Part shown: piece by piece, positions 9,518 to 18,592 of the stretch
Layout: every line of letters starts with the position of its first letter
How positions within the stretch are numbered: position 1 is the first letter of the stretch
Assembly (NCBI GenBank): GCA_903893795.1
Contig: CAITNO010000074.1
Coordinates: 1-64,000, forward strand
Length of the DNA: 64,000 bases
DNA from: Candidatus Hydrogenedentota bacterium
Lineage (GTDB): Bacteria; Hydrogenedentota; Hydrogenedentia; Hydrogenedentales; CAITNO01
Reading direction: 5' to 3'
The notes under the pieces: model-generated
What the model was told of the DNA's origin: nothing
Seen by the model: the letters and a program-made list of their open reading frames with translations, nothing else
Databases searched by the model: none
Program-made: the position numbers and the translations under genes

Positions 9518-9735
9518 GCTGTTTTCCTCCTGGGCGCCGGTCATGCGCCGCCGCCTGAATGGCTTATGATGTCCACGGTTTACACGAACCCATTCCCGCA
9601 CAGAATGGGGTTCAAATGTCTCAATCCTTCTCTTCCTGGGCCGATGGCCCCGGTGTGCATGGCCCAACCGTCAGGCACGGCCGCCTGCTTCAAATGGGGT
9701 TGCGGCTGCGCCTGCCAACAGGATGGTCTCGCCTC

Positions 9736-10083
9736 CTAGCGGCGCTGCCGCCGTTGAAGTCTTTCCTGGTTGCGCTGCATCCGCTGTTCCCGCATGACAA
9801 CACTTTGATTTCCAGGCTGCGGTGCTGGTGCTGGCTGGTCTGATATTTGAGGTTGCTGGGAAACGGGCAGGGCGTTTGCGTTGGGCGCTGCGAACTGGGT
9901 GCTCTGCGACACCGGCTGTCCCTCAATCTGCTGGACGGGCGCAGGCTGGGGAAGGGACTGGGGGAGTTGCGTCACGGGGGCCGGACTCTGTTCCGGCACC
10001 TCTGCTTTTTTTCCCAAGCATCCGTATCCCAGCGCGCCAAGGACCGCAATTACGGCCACCACCACGCCCACAATCTTCTTCAT
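9736..10083 (-). CDS. Small exported Pro/Gln-rich protein, possible lipoprotein
   Basis: I do not recognise this 115-residue protein. Residues 1-20 form a signal sequence (MKKIVGVVVAVIAVLGALGY) followed at once by a Cys that could be lipidated. The rest is low-complexity and rich in Pro, Gln, Ala and Val, ending in an Arg/Gln-rich tail. The ATG at 10083 is preceded by a weak CAGGGAGAG site. A longer frame reaches 10140, but the signal sequence favours the inner start. The gene stands alone and is divergent from the membrane protein at 10471. Confidence 0.6.
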   Translation of the reverse strand: MKKIVGVVVAVIAVLGALGYGCLGKKAEVPEQSPAPVTQLPQSLPQPAPVQQIEGQPVSQSTQFAAPNANALPVSQQPQISDQPAPAPQPGNQSVVMREQRMQRNQERLQRRQRR

Positions 10084-10470
10084 GAATGCTCTCCCTGGCA
10101 ATATTTCTGCATGAAACGCCTGAGGTTTCTGTAGATCCAAACCGCGACCACTTTAATAAGATATTTTGCCATTAATCTCTTTTGGTGGAATCCGGTCTAT
10201 ATACGGAGATCGATTGTAAAAGTGCTAAAAGAGAGAAGTCTTGCGCATTCTAAAAGTTTTGTAAGAGGAAAGAAGAGGGTGAGCGTCTTGCAATGAAAGC
10301 GGGTTTCTGTGGTCAAACCGTTTGGCAGGAAGACTCAGGAGATGGCTGAGAATGTCAAGATTCAGGTCACGGGTCATACCGTGTGCGGCAATGGCTGGAA
10401 CCTTTGTCGGAATGGGTGTATTCTACCGGCGGTGATTTGTTTGCCTTTTTATAATGTCAGGACTCCCAGC
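10084..10470. other. AT-rich divergent intergenic region
   Basis: These 387 bases separate two divergently read genes and are clearly more AT-rich than their surroundings. I see no hairpin element, RNA gene or convincing open frame, and no promoter with both hexamers. It probably holds promoters for both neighbours. Confidence 0.4.
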
Positions 10471-11571
10471 ATGAACAATCTTCCGTCACGAATCATATTT
10501 TGCATCGCCATGGTGCTGTTGACGGTGGTGTCGGTCTATACAACCTACGCCAGTCTTACCGATTCCATCCTGCCCGAGCCCAAAGTGGCCATCCCCATCA
10601 GTGAGGGGGTTGTTTGGAACTGTTCCGTGATGGCGCTGGGCTTGGCGGTGGCCATCGGCCTCATGCTGTTTGCCCTGAAACTGTCGATCATCGGCGGCCA
10701 CAAACGGCTCAACGTTCTGGGCGTGCTCGGCATGACCGTCGTGGCATTTATTTCCATCGCGTTCAACCTCGATGTGCTGTACCGCACGGCCGACCGGGAT
10801 TTCTATCTTCGCTACTCAAACGACCGCATGCGAAGCACTTACGAGAAATTTCTGGGGGAGGTGCAGGGGGTGTTGGGCGAGCGGAGAACGGAACTGCTGC
10901 GCTCCATCGCCAAGCAGGAGGGTGAACTGGATTCGGAGGTGAAGGGGTTGCGCAAAGCCCCCGCCGGCTACGGCACGAACGCCAAGGAAGAGGACTACAA
11001 ACTCAACGTGCTCCAGAAGACGGCCCAGGTGGACTTGCAGGCCGTGGAGGAGGCGTTGGAAACGAAAAAACAGGCCGATGCCCTGCTGCGCAGTGAGGTT
11101 CCGCAGAAACTGGAAGATATTGACAAAACACAGGCTGAACTGCGCGTAATTGTCAAGGATCTATCCGGCGCCGCCAATGTTCCCATGCCTGAATTGGTAA
11201 AGACAGAGAACCCGCTCTTTGCCGTTTTTGAAAAACTGTTCGACTACAAGTCAGTGGGATTCAAGGAAATCTTCATCCTCATCACCGCCTTTCTGCTGGA
11301 CCTGGGCGACATTATCGGCTACTCGATGGTGCCCGGCCGCAAGCCGGAAAAGAAGCAAATCCGGATAGAGCCCTTCCCGGAACCCCGTCTGGAACTGCTT
11401 GCCAGCGAAGGCCAGAGTCACAGCCGCGCGCTGGAGCCCATTGTTTCCGGCAAAACGGACGGTGTCGTGGGGCGCGCGAACGACTTGGAAGATGCCGGTG
11501 AAAACGACGATGACCCGTCGGGGTCCTACAACCTGCGCTCTCATCGTCGGCGCAGCCGTTTTAGGTTCTAG
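10471..11571 (+). CDS. Unknown integral membrane protein with central coiled coil
   Basis: I do not recognise this 366-residue protein. It has three hydrophobic segments in the first 110 residues, then a charged, heptad-like stretch of about 150 residues likely to form a coiled coil. A fourth hydrophobic segment follows (IFILITAFLLDLGDIIGYSM), then a polar, acidic tail ending in an Arg-rich run. The layout resembles DUF4407-like proteins, but that is only a resemblance. The ATG at 10471 is chosen because the hydrophobic N-terminus begins there; the frame is open back to 10309 with unconvincing sequence. No Shine-Dalgarno is obvious. Confidence 0.6.
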   Translation: MNNLPSRIIFCIAMVLLTVVSVYTTYASLTDSILPEPKVAIPISEGVVWNCSVMALGLAVAIGLMLFALKLSIIGGHKRLNVLGVLGMTVVAFISIAFNLDVLYRTADRDFYLRYSNDRMRSTYEKFLGEVQGVLGERRTELLRSIAKQEGELDSEVKGLRKAPAGYGTNAKEEDYKLNVLQKTAQVDLQAVEEALETKKQADALLRSEVPQKLEDIDKTQAELRVIVKDLSGAANVPMPELVKTENPLFAVFEKLFDYKSVGFKEIFILITAFLLDLGDIIGYSMVPGRKPEKKQIRIEPFPEPRLELLASEGQSHSRALEPIVSGKTDGVVGRANDLEDAGENDDDPSGSYNLRSHRRRSRFRF

Positions 11572-11690
11572 CCCCATTTGGATGGCCAACGCCAAAGGCA
11601 TTGCGCCAAACGAGCCACATGTAATAAAATATCTAGACAAATTTCTCGGATTATGCGAAAATTAGGTCAGGTAAAACTGGAACGGGTGTT

Positions 11691-12476
11691 ATGAAAGACG
11701 ATCCGTTTGCACAAGAATATAAAGAGGCCATAGACGCCGACGCAGTGTGCGGCGCCTGCGGCCGTGTCAATCCGGAAGGAACGCTGATTTGCAAGGGTTG
11801 CGGGAACAACCTGCGCGACCAGCGCCTGTTGCGGCTTGCCGCCGACCAGATACTGACCGGCGAGGAGGAAGCCGCAAAACGGCGTTCCTGGCTCAACAGC
11901 GGCCTCACCGTCCTGGGCATTCTGGTGGTGCTCTGGGTCGGCATGAATGCAGGCAGGATGATGGGTCTGGTCGCCCCCGGTTCAATGACGGATTCGACGG
12001 GCCTGTCGGAAAACATGCCCCCCGTTCATCCTGCCAAATTCTGGGAATCAGAGAAGGCCTCTTTTGACACGATGGCCGCCGACCTGAAGAGCCAGTTCCC
12101 CACGGAGAACGATGCCGAGACCGCCCGGCTCAACCCACCCAGCAGCCCCACGCCAAATGGCTACTTTGCTCTGTTTGAAAAGGTTGGCACTTCGGAGCGT
12201 TTTGTGGGTGCCGCCCAAGCCTCCATTGAGGATGCGAAAGTGCGCTTTGTGGCCGCCTTTAACGACGGCTCGGAAGCCCGGGGCATCGCCACATTAATGG
12301 ACACCTCCGTGGCCTCGGTGGATTGGGACGTGGCCGGCATACAGCGGGAAGGAAAGTATTTCGCCGGTGCCGGATCTGCGGTTCCGCAAACGGACGGCAC
12401 CTTTCAGATTGTCGCCCGCGCCGAAGGCGTTCCCGGGGTGCTCCAGGCCGTCGCCTATCCGATGGGGTCCCGCTAA
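11691..12476 (+). CDS. Zinc-ribbon membrane protein of unknown function
   Basis: A 261-residue protein with an N-terminal zinc ribbon (C20xxC23 and C34xxC37, in CGAC and CKGC). One transmembrane segment lies near residues 66-90. The rest is a domain of about 170 residues with no motif I can name. The orientation is probably an N-terminal cytoplasmic ribbon and an extracytoplasmic C-terminus, by inference. It lies 120 bases after the preceding membrane protein gene and about 110 bases before ftsY, all on the plus strand. Confidence 0.65.
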   Translation: MKDDPFAQEYKEAIDADAVCGACGRVNPEGTLICKGCGNNLRDQRLLRLAADQILTGEEEAAKRRSWLNSGLTVLGILVVLWVGMNAGRMMGLVAPGSMTDSTGLSENMPPVHPAKFWESEKASFDTMAADLKSQFPTENDAETARLNPPSSPTPNGYFALFEKVGTSERFVGAAQASIEDAKVRFVAAFNDGSEARGIATLMDTSVASVDWDVAGIQREGKYFAGAGSAVPQTDGTFQIVARAEGVPGVLQAVAYPMGSR

Positions 12477-12584
12477 TCCGCGCATTCACCGTGGCACTGT
12501 GATTTTCACGGTCCGCGCGTCGGCGCCGGGGCGGGGTGCGGGGCATTCCGGCGCACCGGTTCATTCCAAACAGGAGTTCCAAGC

Positions 12585-13511
12585 ATGAGCTTTTTCACAA
12601 AACTGCGCGAGCGCCTCGGCAAGACGCGCACCAGTCTTGCGGACGGGGTCCGGCGCATATTTACCGGGCGCGGCCGGGTCAGCGATGAAGTGTATGAGGA
12701 GCTTGAGGAGTTGCTCATCGAGGCGGATGTGGGCGTGGAGACCACGCAGCAGATCATCGGCGACATGCGTCGCACGGCCCGCGAGAGGGGCATCGACGAC
12801 GCGGAGGCGCTCTATGCCGTGCTCAAGGAGGAGATGGCTGCGCTGCTCGACAACGGTTCAAAGCAGGCAAATTGGACGGTCGAAAGCGGCCCCCATGTCA
12901 CGCTCATTGCCGGGGTGAACGGCTCGGGCAAGACCACCACGGCGGGCAAGCTCGCGCAGAAGTTGCGCGAACAGGGGCGCACCGTGCTGCTCGGCGCGGC
13001 CGACACCTTCCGCGCCGCGGCCGTTGAGCAGCTCACCATCTGGGCGGAGCGCACCGGCGCCGTGATTATCCGCCAGCAGGAGGGTGCCGACCCCGCAGCC
13101 GTGGCCTACGACGCCACCGACGCGGCCATCGCGCGGGGCGTGGACAATGTCATCATCGACACGGCCGGGCGGCTGCATACCAAGATAAACCTGATGGAAG
13201 AGCTGAAAAAGATTCAGCGCGTGGTGTCCAAGCGCCTTCCCGGCGCGCCCCACCAGGTGCTCCTCGTGCTCGACGCGACCACCGGCCAGAACGGCCTGAT
13301 ACAGGCGAAAATCTTCACCGAGGCGCTGCATGTGGACGGCATTGTGCTCACCAAGCTCGACGGCACCGCCCGCGGCGGCATGGCCGTGGCGATCCAGAAA
13401 CAGCTTGGCATTCCTATTCTTATGATAGGCGTCGGCGAGGGGGTCGAGGACCTGCAGCCCTTCGATGCACGGCAGTTTGTGGATGCGCTGTTTGGCGAGG
13501 GCGGAAACTGA
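12585..13511 (+). CDS. ftsY: Signal recognition particle receptor FtsY
   Basis: FtsY is the membrane-associated GTPase that receives SRP-bound ribosomes for co-translational insertion. The 308-residue protein is a short form: an N domain starts almost at once with little acidic A domain. The GTPase motifs are clear: P-loop GVNGSGKTTT, DTFRAAAVEQL, DTAGRLHT and the specificity motif TKLDGTARGG. The C-terminal helix (QFVDALFGE) is typical. A terminator hairpin shared with the convergent gene follows. Confidence 0.97.
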   Translation: MSFFTKLRERLGKTRTSLADGVRRIFTGRGRVSDEVYEELEELLIEADVGVETTQQIIGDMRRTARERGIDDAEALYAVLKEEMAALLDNGSKQANWTVESGPHVTLIAGVNGSGKTTTAGKLAQKLREQGRTVLLGAADTFRAAAVEQLTIWAERTGAVIIRQQEGADPAAVAYDATDAAIARGVDNVIIDTAGRLHTKINLMEELKKIQRVVSKRLPGAPHQVLLVLDATTGQNGLIQAKIFTEALHVDGIVLTKLDGTARGGMAVAIQKQLGIPILMIGVGEGVEDLQPFDARQFVDALFGEGGN

Positions 13512-13523
13512 GTTCACAACAAT

Positions 13524-13558
13524 AACGGCCCGGATTCCGTCATGGAAGCCGGGCCGTT
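13524..13558. terminator. Bidirectional terminator between ftsY and the aminotransferase gene
   Basis: AACGGCCCGG pairs with CCGGGCCGTT across a 15-base loop. T-rich sequence follows on the plus strand (GTTCTTGTTG) and on the minus strand (ATTGTTGTG). It lies between two convergent genes. Confidence 0.8.
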
Positions 13559-13584
13559 GTTCTTGTTGCGGCGGGTTTGCCCGC

Positions 13585-14898
13585 TTAGACGGGCAGGGCC
13601 TTGAACTGTTTCCTCGCGTCGGCCTTGAACTGGCGCAGTTCGTCGATGTTGTCGATGATCTTCTTCACCGTGTCGGCCAGAAATTCCATGTCGGCTTTGC
13701 TGTTCATCAGGACCTGGTGATGCGCGCACACGCCGCTGTGCTTGTTGGCCTCCTCGCAGACGGGCAGGCTGAAACGCTTCGGATTAATCGCCTTTTTGTA
13801 GGCCGCGCTGAGGTTGTGCCGTGTCTTGGTCAGCGGCTTGTAGAGACCGCAGCCGTTGAGCGGCTCATAGGGCGGCTCGAACAGTTCGGGCACGCCCAGT
13901 TCCCTGTCCAGCGCCTGGCAGAACTGCGTGTTGTCCACACACAGTTCCTTGGCGTCGATGCGGAAGGTGAAATTGAAGTAGCTCTGCTGCGTGACCTGCG
14001 GACGGCGGCGCATCACCTGGATGCCCGGAATCTGCGCGAGCAGCGAATTGAGATAGATCGCGTTGGCGTCGCGGTCCTTCACCTGCTGGTCGAGGCGGGT
14101 GAGTCCGCCCAGCAGCAGGGCCGCCTGCCATTCAGTCAGGCGGTAATTGCCCGACTGGAGGGCCGTCTCCATCGCTGCGGCCTTCTTCAGCCCAAACACG
14201 GGCGGCTGGGCCTCATAGGGCCGGCCGCAGTTGCGCAGGCTGTACAGCTTGTAGAATAGCTCTTTGGTCTTGCACATGTTGAATCCGCCCTCGCCCGAGG
14301 AGAGGACCTTGGATTCCTGGAAGCTCCACGAACTGACATCGCCGAAGGAACCGACGCCCTTGCCCTTCCAGAAGGTGCCGTGCTGGTGCGCGCAGTCTTC
14401 AATGAGGAACAGGTTGTTCTTCTTGCAGATGCGCTGCAGGCGGTCGAGGTCGGTGACGCAGCCGTAGAGGTGCACCACAATGATCGCCTTCGTCTTGGGC
14501 GTGATCGCCGCCTCGACCTTGTCGAGGTCAAGGTTGTAGGTGTCGGGTTCGACATCGACTAGCACCGGGATCGCGTTCACATCGACGCAGGCGGCGGCCG
14601 TGGCCTGCCAGGTCATGCCCGGCACAATCACCTCGTCATAGGCGCCGATGCCCAGCGCCTCGAGAGCCATCTGGATGCCCACGGTGCCGTTGGCGCAGCA
14701 CGCGCCGAACTTTGCGCCCTGATAGGCCGTGAACTTCTCGGCGAACTCCCACTCCACCGGCCCGTCAAAGGACCACCGGTTCGACCGCGTGATCTTTGCG
14801 ACCAACTGCGCGTCACTCTCGGCGCTGATGGGCCACTTCGCCCACTTCTTGTTCTTTCCCGCGAGCGGCTTTCCGCCCAGAATGGCAAGCTTTGGCAT
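13585..14898 (-). CDS. DegT/DnrJ/EryC1/StrS-family PLP aminotransferase
   Basis: A 437-residue fold-type I aminotransferase of the sugar/cyclitol aminotransferase family. PLP-binding features are D168 in LIEDCAHQHG and the Schiff-base lysine K197 in SFQESKVLSSGEGG. This group makes amino sugars for surface polysaccharides or acts on scyllo-inosose-like ketones; the exact substrate cannot be read from sequence. The ATG at 14898 follows AGGAAGGA. The frame is open to 14940, but the family start MPKLAILGG is clear. A sugar-1-P transferase gene lies divergently upstream, so a cell-surface glycan role is plausible. Confidence 0.9.
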   Translation of the reverse strand: MPKLAILGGKPLAGKNKKWAKWPISAESDAQLVAKITRSNRWSFDGPVEWEFAEKFTAYQGAKFGACCANGTVGIQMALEALGIGAYDEVIVPGMTWQATAAACVDVNAIPVLVDVEPDTYNLDLDKVEAAITPKTKAIIVVHLYGCVTDLDRLQRICKKNNLFLIEDCAHQHGTFWKGKGVGSFGDVSSWSFQESKVLSSGEGGFNMCKTKELFYKLYSLRNCGRPYEAQPPVFGLKKAAAMETALQSGNYRLTEWQAALLLGGLTRLDQQVKDRDANAIYLNSLLAQIPGIQVMRRRPQVTQQSYFNFTFRIDAKELCVDNTQFCQALDRELGVPELFEPPYEPLNGCGLYKPLTKTRHNLSAAYKKAINPKRFSLPVCEEANKHSGVCAHHQVLMNSKADMEFLADTVKKIIDNIDELRQFKADARKQFKALPV

Positions 14899-15078
14899 GA
14901 TCCGTAATCCTTCCTGGTTTTGGGCGCAGCCCCGGCTCAAGGCGAACGGGAAGCGCGTTGGACGATGATTTCGGCCCGCACCTTGCAGACGGGCAGATGG
15001 TAGAATATCGCGTCCATGTGGACAAGTGCAAAAACGGAATGCCTAACCGGGACTGGCATCCAATTCCCCACTGGGAGC

Positions 15079-15102
15079 GCCGGCATCCCTGCCGGCTTTT
15101 TT
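15079..15102 (+). terminator. Terminator-like hairpin in the leader of the sugar-1-P transferase gene
   Basis: GCCGGCA-TCCC-TGCCGGC followed directly by six T on the plus strand. It lies about 85 bases before the ATG at 15188. It may terminate upstream transcription or attenuate the gene. A similar hairpin is also common as an interspersed repeat. Confidence 0.55.
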
Positions 15103-15187
15103 CGGGAGACCCCTGAAGCGACCCCGGCAGCTTTGACCGCAGCGGCCCGCTGCGTTAGGATAACTCCGGAAGGTGCGGCACACGGAC

Positions 15188-16480
15188 ATGAAGATGACAC
15201 AGGACGGCGAACAGCAGAATCCAGCAACCACCGGGAGCGCTTTGGAAGGCCCCGTTTCCGTGGGCCGCACACTGCTGCTCTGGGTGGTCACGCTCGCCCT
15301 GTTTGGGCTCTATCTGCTCGGATATGGCGCGGCGGGACAATTCCACCGGCTTCACTACTGGGACGGGCCGTTGATTGACGGATTGCAGCGCAATAGCCCC
15401 GTCTCCTCCGTGTTGTCCGGCCAGGACCGTCTGCTGGTCGCCTGTGGAGCGGTCGCCGTGCTCGCCCTTGCCATGGTCCTGTTGTTGACTCCGCTCTTTC
15501 GCTCGCTGGCGTGGCGGCTCGGCGTCCTCGATCACCCTGGTGAGGCGCGCAAGGTGCACCGCGCGCCCGTGCCCTACCTGGGGGGCATGTCCTTCTATGC
15601 GGCTTTTCTTGCCGCCGCGCTGGGCTTGGAATGGTTTGTGCCGCGTCTCGCGGGACCGGCGTTGTTTCCCGCGGCGGTGCTGGGCACGGCGGTGATGCTC
15701 ATGGGCTTGTGGGACGACGCACGCGGCCTGTCGGGCACGTTTAAGCTGCTCATGCAATTGATTCTCGGCGCGGTCTTCTACTTCTGGGGCCTGCGCGACG
15801 CAGACCCGTTCAGCATGATCGGTCCCGCCACGCACTGGCCTTGGCTCGGCGTGGCCGTCACCGCGCTGTGGATGGCGGGCGTGATGAACGCGGTCAATTT
15901 CTGCGACGGGCTTGACGGACTGGCCGCAGGCCTCGTGTTTGCCATATCGGCGGCCCTCTTTGCCGTCGGCCTGCGCAACAACCACGCCGTCGGCTGCGCC
16001 ATGACGGCCTGTCTCATGGGCATGACGCTGGGCTTCCTGCGCTACAACTTCCATCCCGCCACCATCTTCATGGGCGATGCGGGCGCGCTGTTCCTTGGCT
16101 TTATCCTTGCCGTGGCCACGCTTGCCTCGCAGCAAAAGGGCGCGGCGGTCATCGCGCTGGCCGTGCCCATGACCGCGCTGGCCGTGCCCGTCGCCGACAC
16201 GGCGCTCAGTTTCCTGCGCCGCATGCGCCGGGCCCGAGGCGGCGGCTTCTTCCATCCCGACCGCGAGCATCTGCACCACCGTCTCCTCGCCCTCGGCCTG
16301 GGCCAGCGCAACGCCGTCCTCGCGCTCTACGGCTTCTCCGCCGCCATGGGCATGCTCGCCTATCTCATGGACGCCGTGCCCGACGCCTATCGCTTCATTC
16401 TGCTCCTGGTCGCCGCCGTGATTATTCTTCTCGGTGTGGTGGGCTTGCGCCGGTTGGAGAAGCGCTCCGGGGGACAGTGA
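15188..16480 (+). CDS. WecA/MraY-like polyprenyl-phosphate sugar-1-phosphate transferase
   Basis: A polytopic membrane enzyme of about 430 residues that should transfer a HexNAc-1-P from a UDP-sugar to undecaprenyl phosphate, starting surface glycan or teichoic-type polymer synthesis. Family motifs are clear: DHPGEARKVHRAPVPYLGG in the first cytoplasmic loop, the Asp pair in GLWDDARG, NAVNFCDGLDGLAAG, FMGDAGALFLGF, and the His motif HLHHRLLALGLG that marks the WecA/TagO side of the family. Starts are uncertain: ATG 15188, ATG 15194 or GTG 15173, with GGAAGG just before the last. Confidence 0.9.
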   Translation: MKMTQDGEQQNPATTGSALEGPVSVGRTLLLWVVTLALFGLYLLGYGAAGQFHRLHYWDGPLIDGLQRNSPVSSVLSGQDRLLVACGAVAVLALAMVLLLTPLFRSLAWRLGVLDHPGEARKVHRAPVPYLGGMSFYAAFLAAALGLEWFVPRLAGPALFPAAVLGTAVMLMGLWDDARGLSGTFKLLMQLILGAVFYFWGLRDADPFSMIGPATHWPWLGVAVTALWMAGVMNAVNFCDGLDGLAAGLVFAISAALFAVGLRNNHAVGCAMTACLMGMTLGFLRYNFHPATIFMGDAGALFLGFILAVATLASQQKGAAVIALAVPMTALAVPVADTALSFLRRMRRARGGGFFHPDREHLHHRLLALGLGQRNAVLALYGFSAAMGMLAYLMDAVPDAYRFILLLVAAVIILLGVVGLRRLEKRSGGQ

Positions 16481-16651
16481 GACGGGATTGTCGAATTATG
16501 GGGCGGTCCTCCCTGAAAGGGGTTCTGCCTATCCTGCCTCCAAATGGTCGGAATGGCGTTCGCCATGCCGTTCGCGATGGTTAAGGTCGTGCCGTCGATT
16601 TCATAAAACCTTTGCTGTCTTCTGTTCTGGGTCCCGACAGGGACCAATGTG

Positions 16652-16822
16652 AATAGCCGGTGACCGAAGGGAACCTCCGGTAAGAGTACATGAACATAAC
16701 AACCCCGAATGGGGTTGAATGTGAGTTCGGGGTGGCGTGCACGCGGGACACATTCAACCCGCTTCGGGGTTGACCGGCATTCATTGCCCACCGGAGGTTC
16801 CCTTCGGTCACCTCCGGCTATT
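16652..16822. repeat. Nested inverted repeat element (intergenic)
   Basis: This occupies the 490-base gap 16481-16970, which has no credible gene. Outer arms of about 30 bases, starting AATAGCCGG at 16652 and ending CCGGCTATT at 16822, enclose inner arms that start AACCCCGAATGGGGTT (16701-16716) and end near 16771. Each arm is itself a small hairpin. Flanking short palindromes are at about 16630-16648 and 16826-16845. The shape matches the hairpin modules of the composite elements at 238 and 55825. Confidence 0.7.
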
Positions 16823-16970
16823 GATATTGGCCCCCTGCGGGGGCCGGAAGGAAACGGTCGGTCCAGAAACCCTCGGACGAGAAGGCTGCGGACCACCAGG
16901 CGGTGAGGAACCGCGAAGATCGCTGGTTCAAACGAAGAACGGGAACCGACGCGCTTTTCGGACTTCGCGC

Positions 16971-18227
16971 CTAATCCTTTTGCGCGATCTTGTACAGATG
17001 GGTCTTTGTGCGGAGCAGCAGGGCCTTGTCCGCCACGGCCGGGGATGTCCATAATTCGCCGTCGAGTTGGTTGACCGCCAGTTCGCGGTACTGCCGTTCC
17101 GGCGCGAATACGGTGGTCATCCCCCTTCCATTCGAGATATAGATCCGGTCGGTGGCGGCCAGGGGCGAAGCCCCATACTTGCCTTTCAGTCGTTCCGACC
17201 AGACCGCGGTTCCTGTTGTTGCCTCCGTGCAGGTCAGAATACCGTCGTCCGTCACCATATAGAGCAGGTCGCCCACAAGCACGGGCGAGGACTGAAACGG
17301 CGTGTTCTTGGTCATTTTCCAGACCACATGCGAATTGAGCACATCACCGGTGCCACCCTCGCGAATGGCCAGAAACTCGCTTTCGCCGGGATGGGCACCG
17401 GCGTTCACAAAGAGCAGTCCATGCCCGTGGACAACGCTCGAAATGGAGCTGTCCACGCCGCAACGAACCCGCCAGATCTCCTCGCCCGTCCGCGGATCGT
17501 GCCCCGTCACCAGCAGTGCGCCATTGCTCACCAGTTGCTGCTTGCCGTTCACTTCGATGATCGCGGGCGTCTGAAAAGACTTGCGGTAAATCGGAGTGAC
17601 CTCCGGGGTGTATACATCGGCCGGACGGTTGTACAGCCACACGGTTGCACCGGTATTTTTGTTCAGCGCCGCCGTGAACTGCTTGTCCACACCCTCAAGC
17701 GTGATGATGACCAGGTCCTCGAAAAGGACGGGCGAGGACGCGGGGCCCTGTCTGTGGTCACAGTTCAAATCCGAACGCTTCCACAGGATTTCGCCCGATG
17801 CCGTGTCGATGCAGGCCGTGCCAAAAGTGCCGTAATGCACATAGACGCGCCCCGCCTCAATGACAGCCGAAGGCGTCGCATAGGAGTTGAGCGGATTGAT
17901 CGCTTGCGGATTCTCCGGGCGAAACAGCTCTATGTCCCGGACGATACTGCCCGAATTCAGGTCAATACAGACCGCATAGAGCGCCGTGCCGTCCTCTTTG
18001 GCCGTGGTGAGCCAAATCTGGTCGCCCCACACCACGGGACTGGAATAGCCGAGATCGTGAACACCCGTCTTCCAGACGATGTTTTCGGTTTCGGACCAAC
18101 GCAGCGGCAACCCCGCCGCATCGCTTACTCCCTCCGCCGTCGGACCGCGCCACGCGGGCCAGTTCCCGTCGGCGTGCGCGGCGGCCATGCAAATCACAAC
18201 GGCGAGGGTCAGAGTGCATATGCGCAT
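16971..18227 (-). CDS. Exported PQQ-type beta-propeller protein
   Basis: A 418-residue secreted or periplasmic protein with a signal peptide of about 19 residues (ends AAAHADG). The body is built of repeated blades of the PQQ/quinoprotein type, with recurring patterns such as SSPVVWGDQIWLTTA, LYAVCIDLNSGSIV, ASSPVLFEDLVIITL and ARTGEEIWRVRCG-like strands. It starts with the NWPAWRGP segment common in planctomycete-like homologues. Many such proteins have no cofactor or known enzyme activity, so binding of PQQ is not implied. No operon partner is obvious. Confidence 0.88.
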   Translation of the reverse strand: MRICTLTLAVVICMAAAHADGNWPAWRGPTAEGVSDAAGLPLRWSETENIVWKTGVHDLGYSSPVVWGDQIWLTTAKEDGTALYAVCIDLNSGSIVRDIELFRPENPQAINPLNSYATPSAVIEAGRVYVHYGTFGTACIDTASGEILWKRSDLNCDHRQGPASSPVLFEDLVIITLEGVDKQFTAALNKNTGATVWLYNRPADVYTPEVTPIYRKSFQTPAIIEVNGKQQLVSNGALLVTGHDPRTGEEIWRVRCGVDSSISSVVHGHGLLFVNAGAHPGESEFLAIREGGTGDVLNSHVVWKMTKNTPFQSSPVLVGDLLYMVTDDGILTCTEATTGTAVWSERLKGKYGASPLAATDRIYISNGRGMTTVFAPERQYRELAVNQLDGELWTSPAVADKALLLRTKTHLYKIAQKD

Positions 18228-18256
18228 ACCTTGTTTACTCCATGTTCTTTACGTCC

Positions 18257-18348
18257 GTCATTGCGAGCGAAGCGAGGCAATCTCTTGCACCCACAGCCTG
18301 ATGCGCGCAAGAGATTGCCGCGTCGGACTGCGTCCTCCTCGCAATGAC
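18257..18348. repeat. Interspersed inverted repeat (GTCATTGCGAG type)
   Basis: GTCATTGCGAG at the left end and CTCGCAATGAC at the right end form the outer arms. GCAATCTCTTGC and GCAAGAGATTGC form inner arms. This type of palindrome is widespread in environmental genomes as an intergenic repeat. Confidence 0.75.
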
Positions 18349-18378
18349 CGTGTTTGTTTGGCTCCGGCAGCGCCCCCC

Positions 18379-18591
18379 TTATGGCGTATTTGAGCACACG
18401 GGCGGAAAGGCGAAAGAGCATTCGCGAATGTCGGTTTGCGTCGCAGCGTGCTCGATCGTAATGGCCACAATCCGGCCCCAGCCATCCATGTCAACCAGCG
18501 TGTTCTCGTTGAGATCCGTTGTGTCCGCCACCGGGCTGTCGCTGAAGGTGACAAGGAGGGTGTCGGTGTCTTCAAAGTAACTGACACGCAT
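18379..18591 (-). CDS. DUF2283-family small protein
   Basis: A 70-residue protein matching the DUF2283 pattern: MRVSYFEDTDTLLVTFSDSP, then LNENTLVDMDGWGRIVAITI. Family members are small, of unknown function, and often lie directly after a DUF4258 gene. The ATG at 18591 follows GAGGAG by 7 bases. The preceding DUF4258-like frame would stop one base before this ATG if read in the -1 frame, but at present it runs into this gene in the same frame, giving a 139-residue fused frame. Confidence 0.65.
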   Translation of the reverse strand: MRVSYFEDTDTLLVTFSDSPVADTTDLNENTLVDMDGWGRIVAITIEHAATQTDIRECSFAFPPVCSNTP

Positions 18592-18592
18592 A

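Noticed and set aside
16387..17052. 221-residue minus-strand frame in the gap before the propeller gene
   Set aside because: It is made of nested palindromes and overlaps the real genes on both sides.
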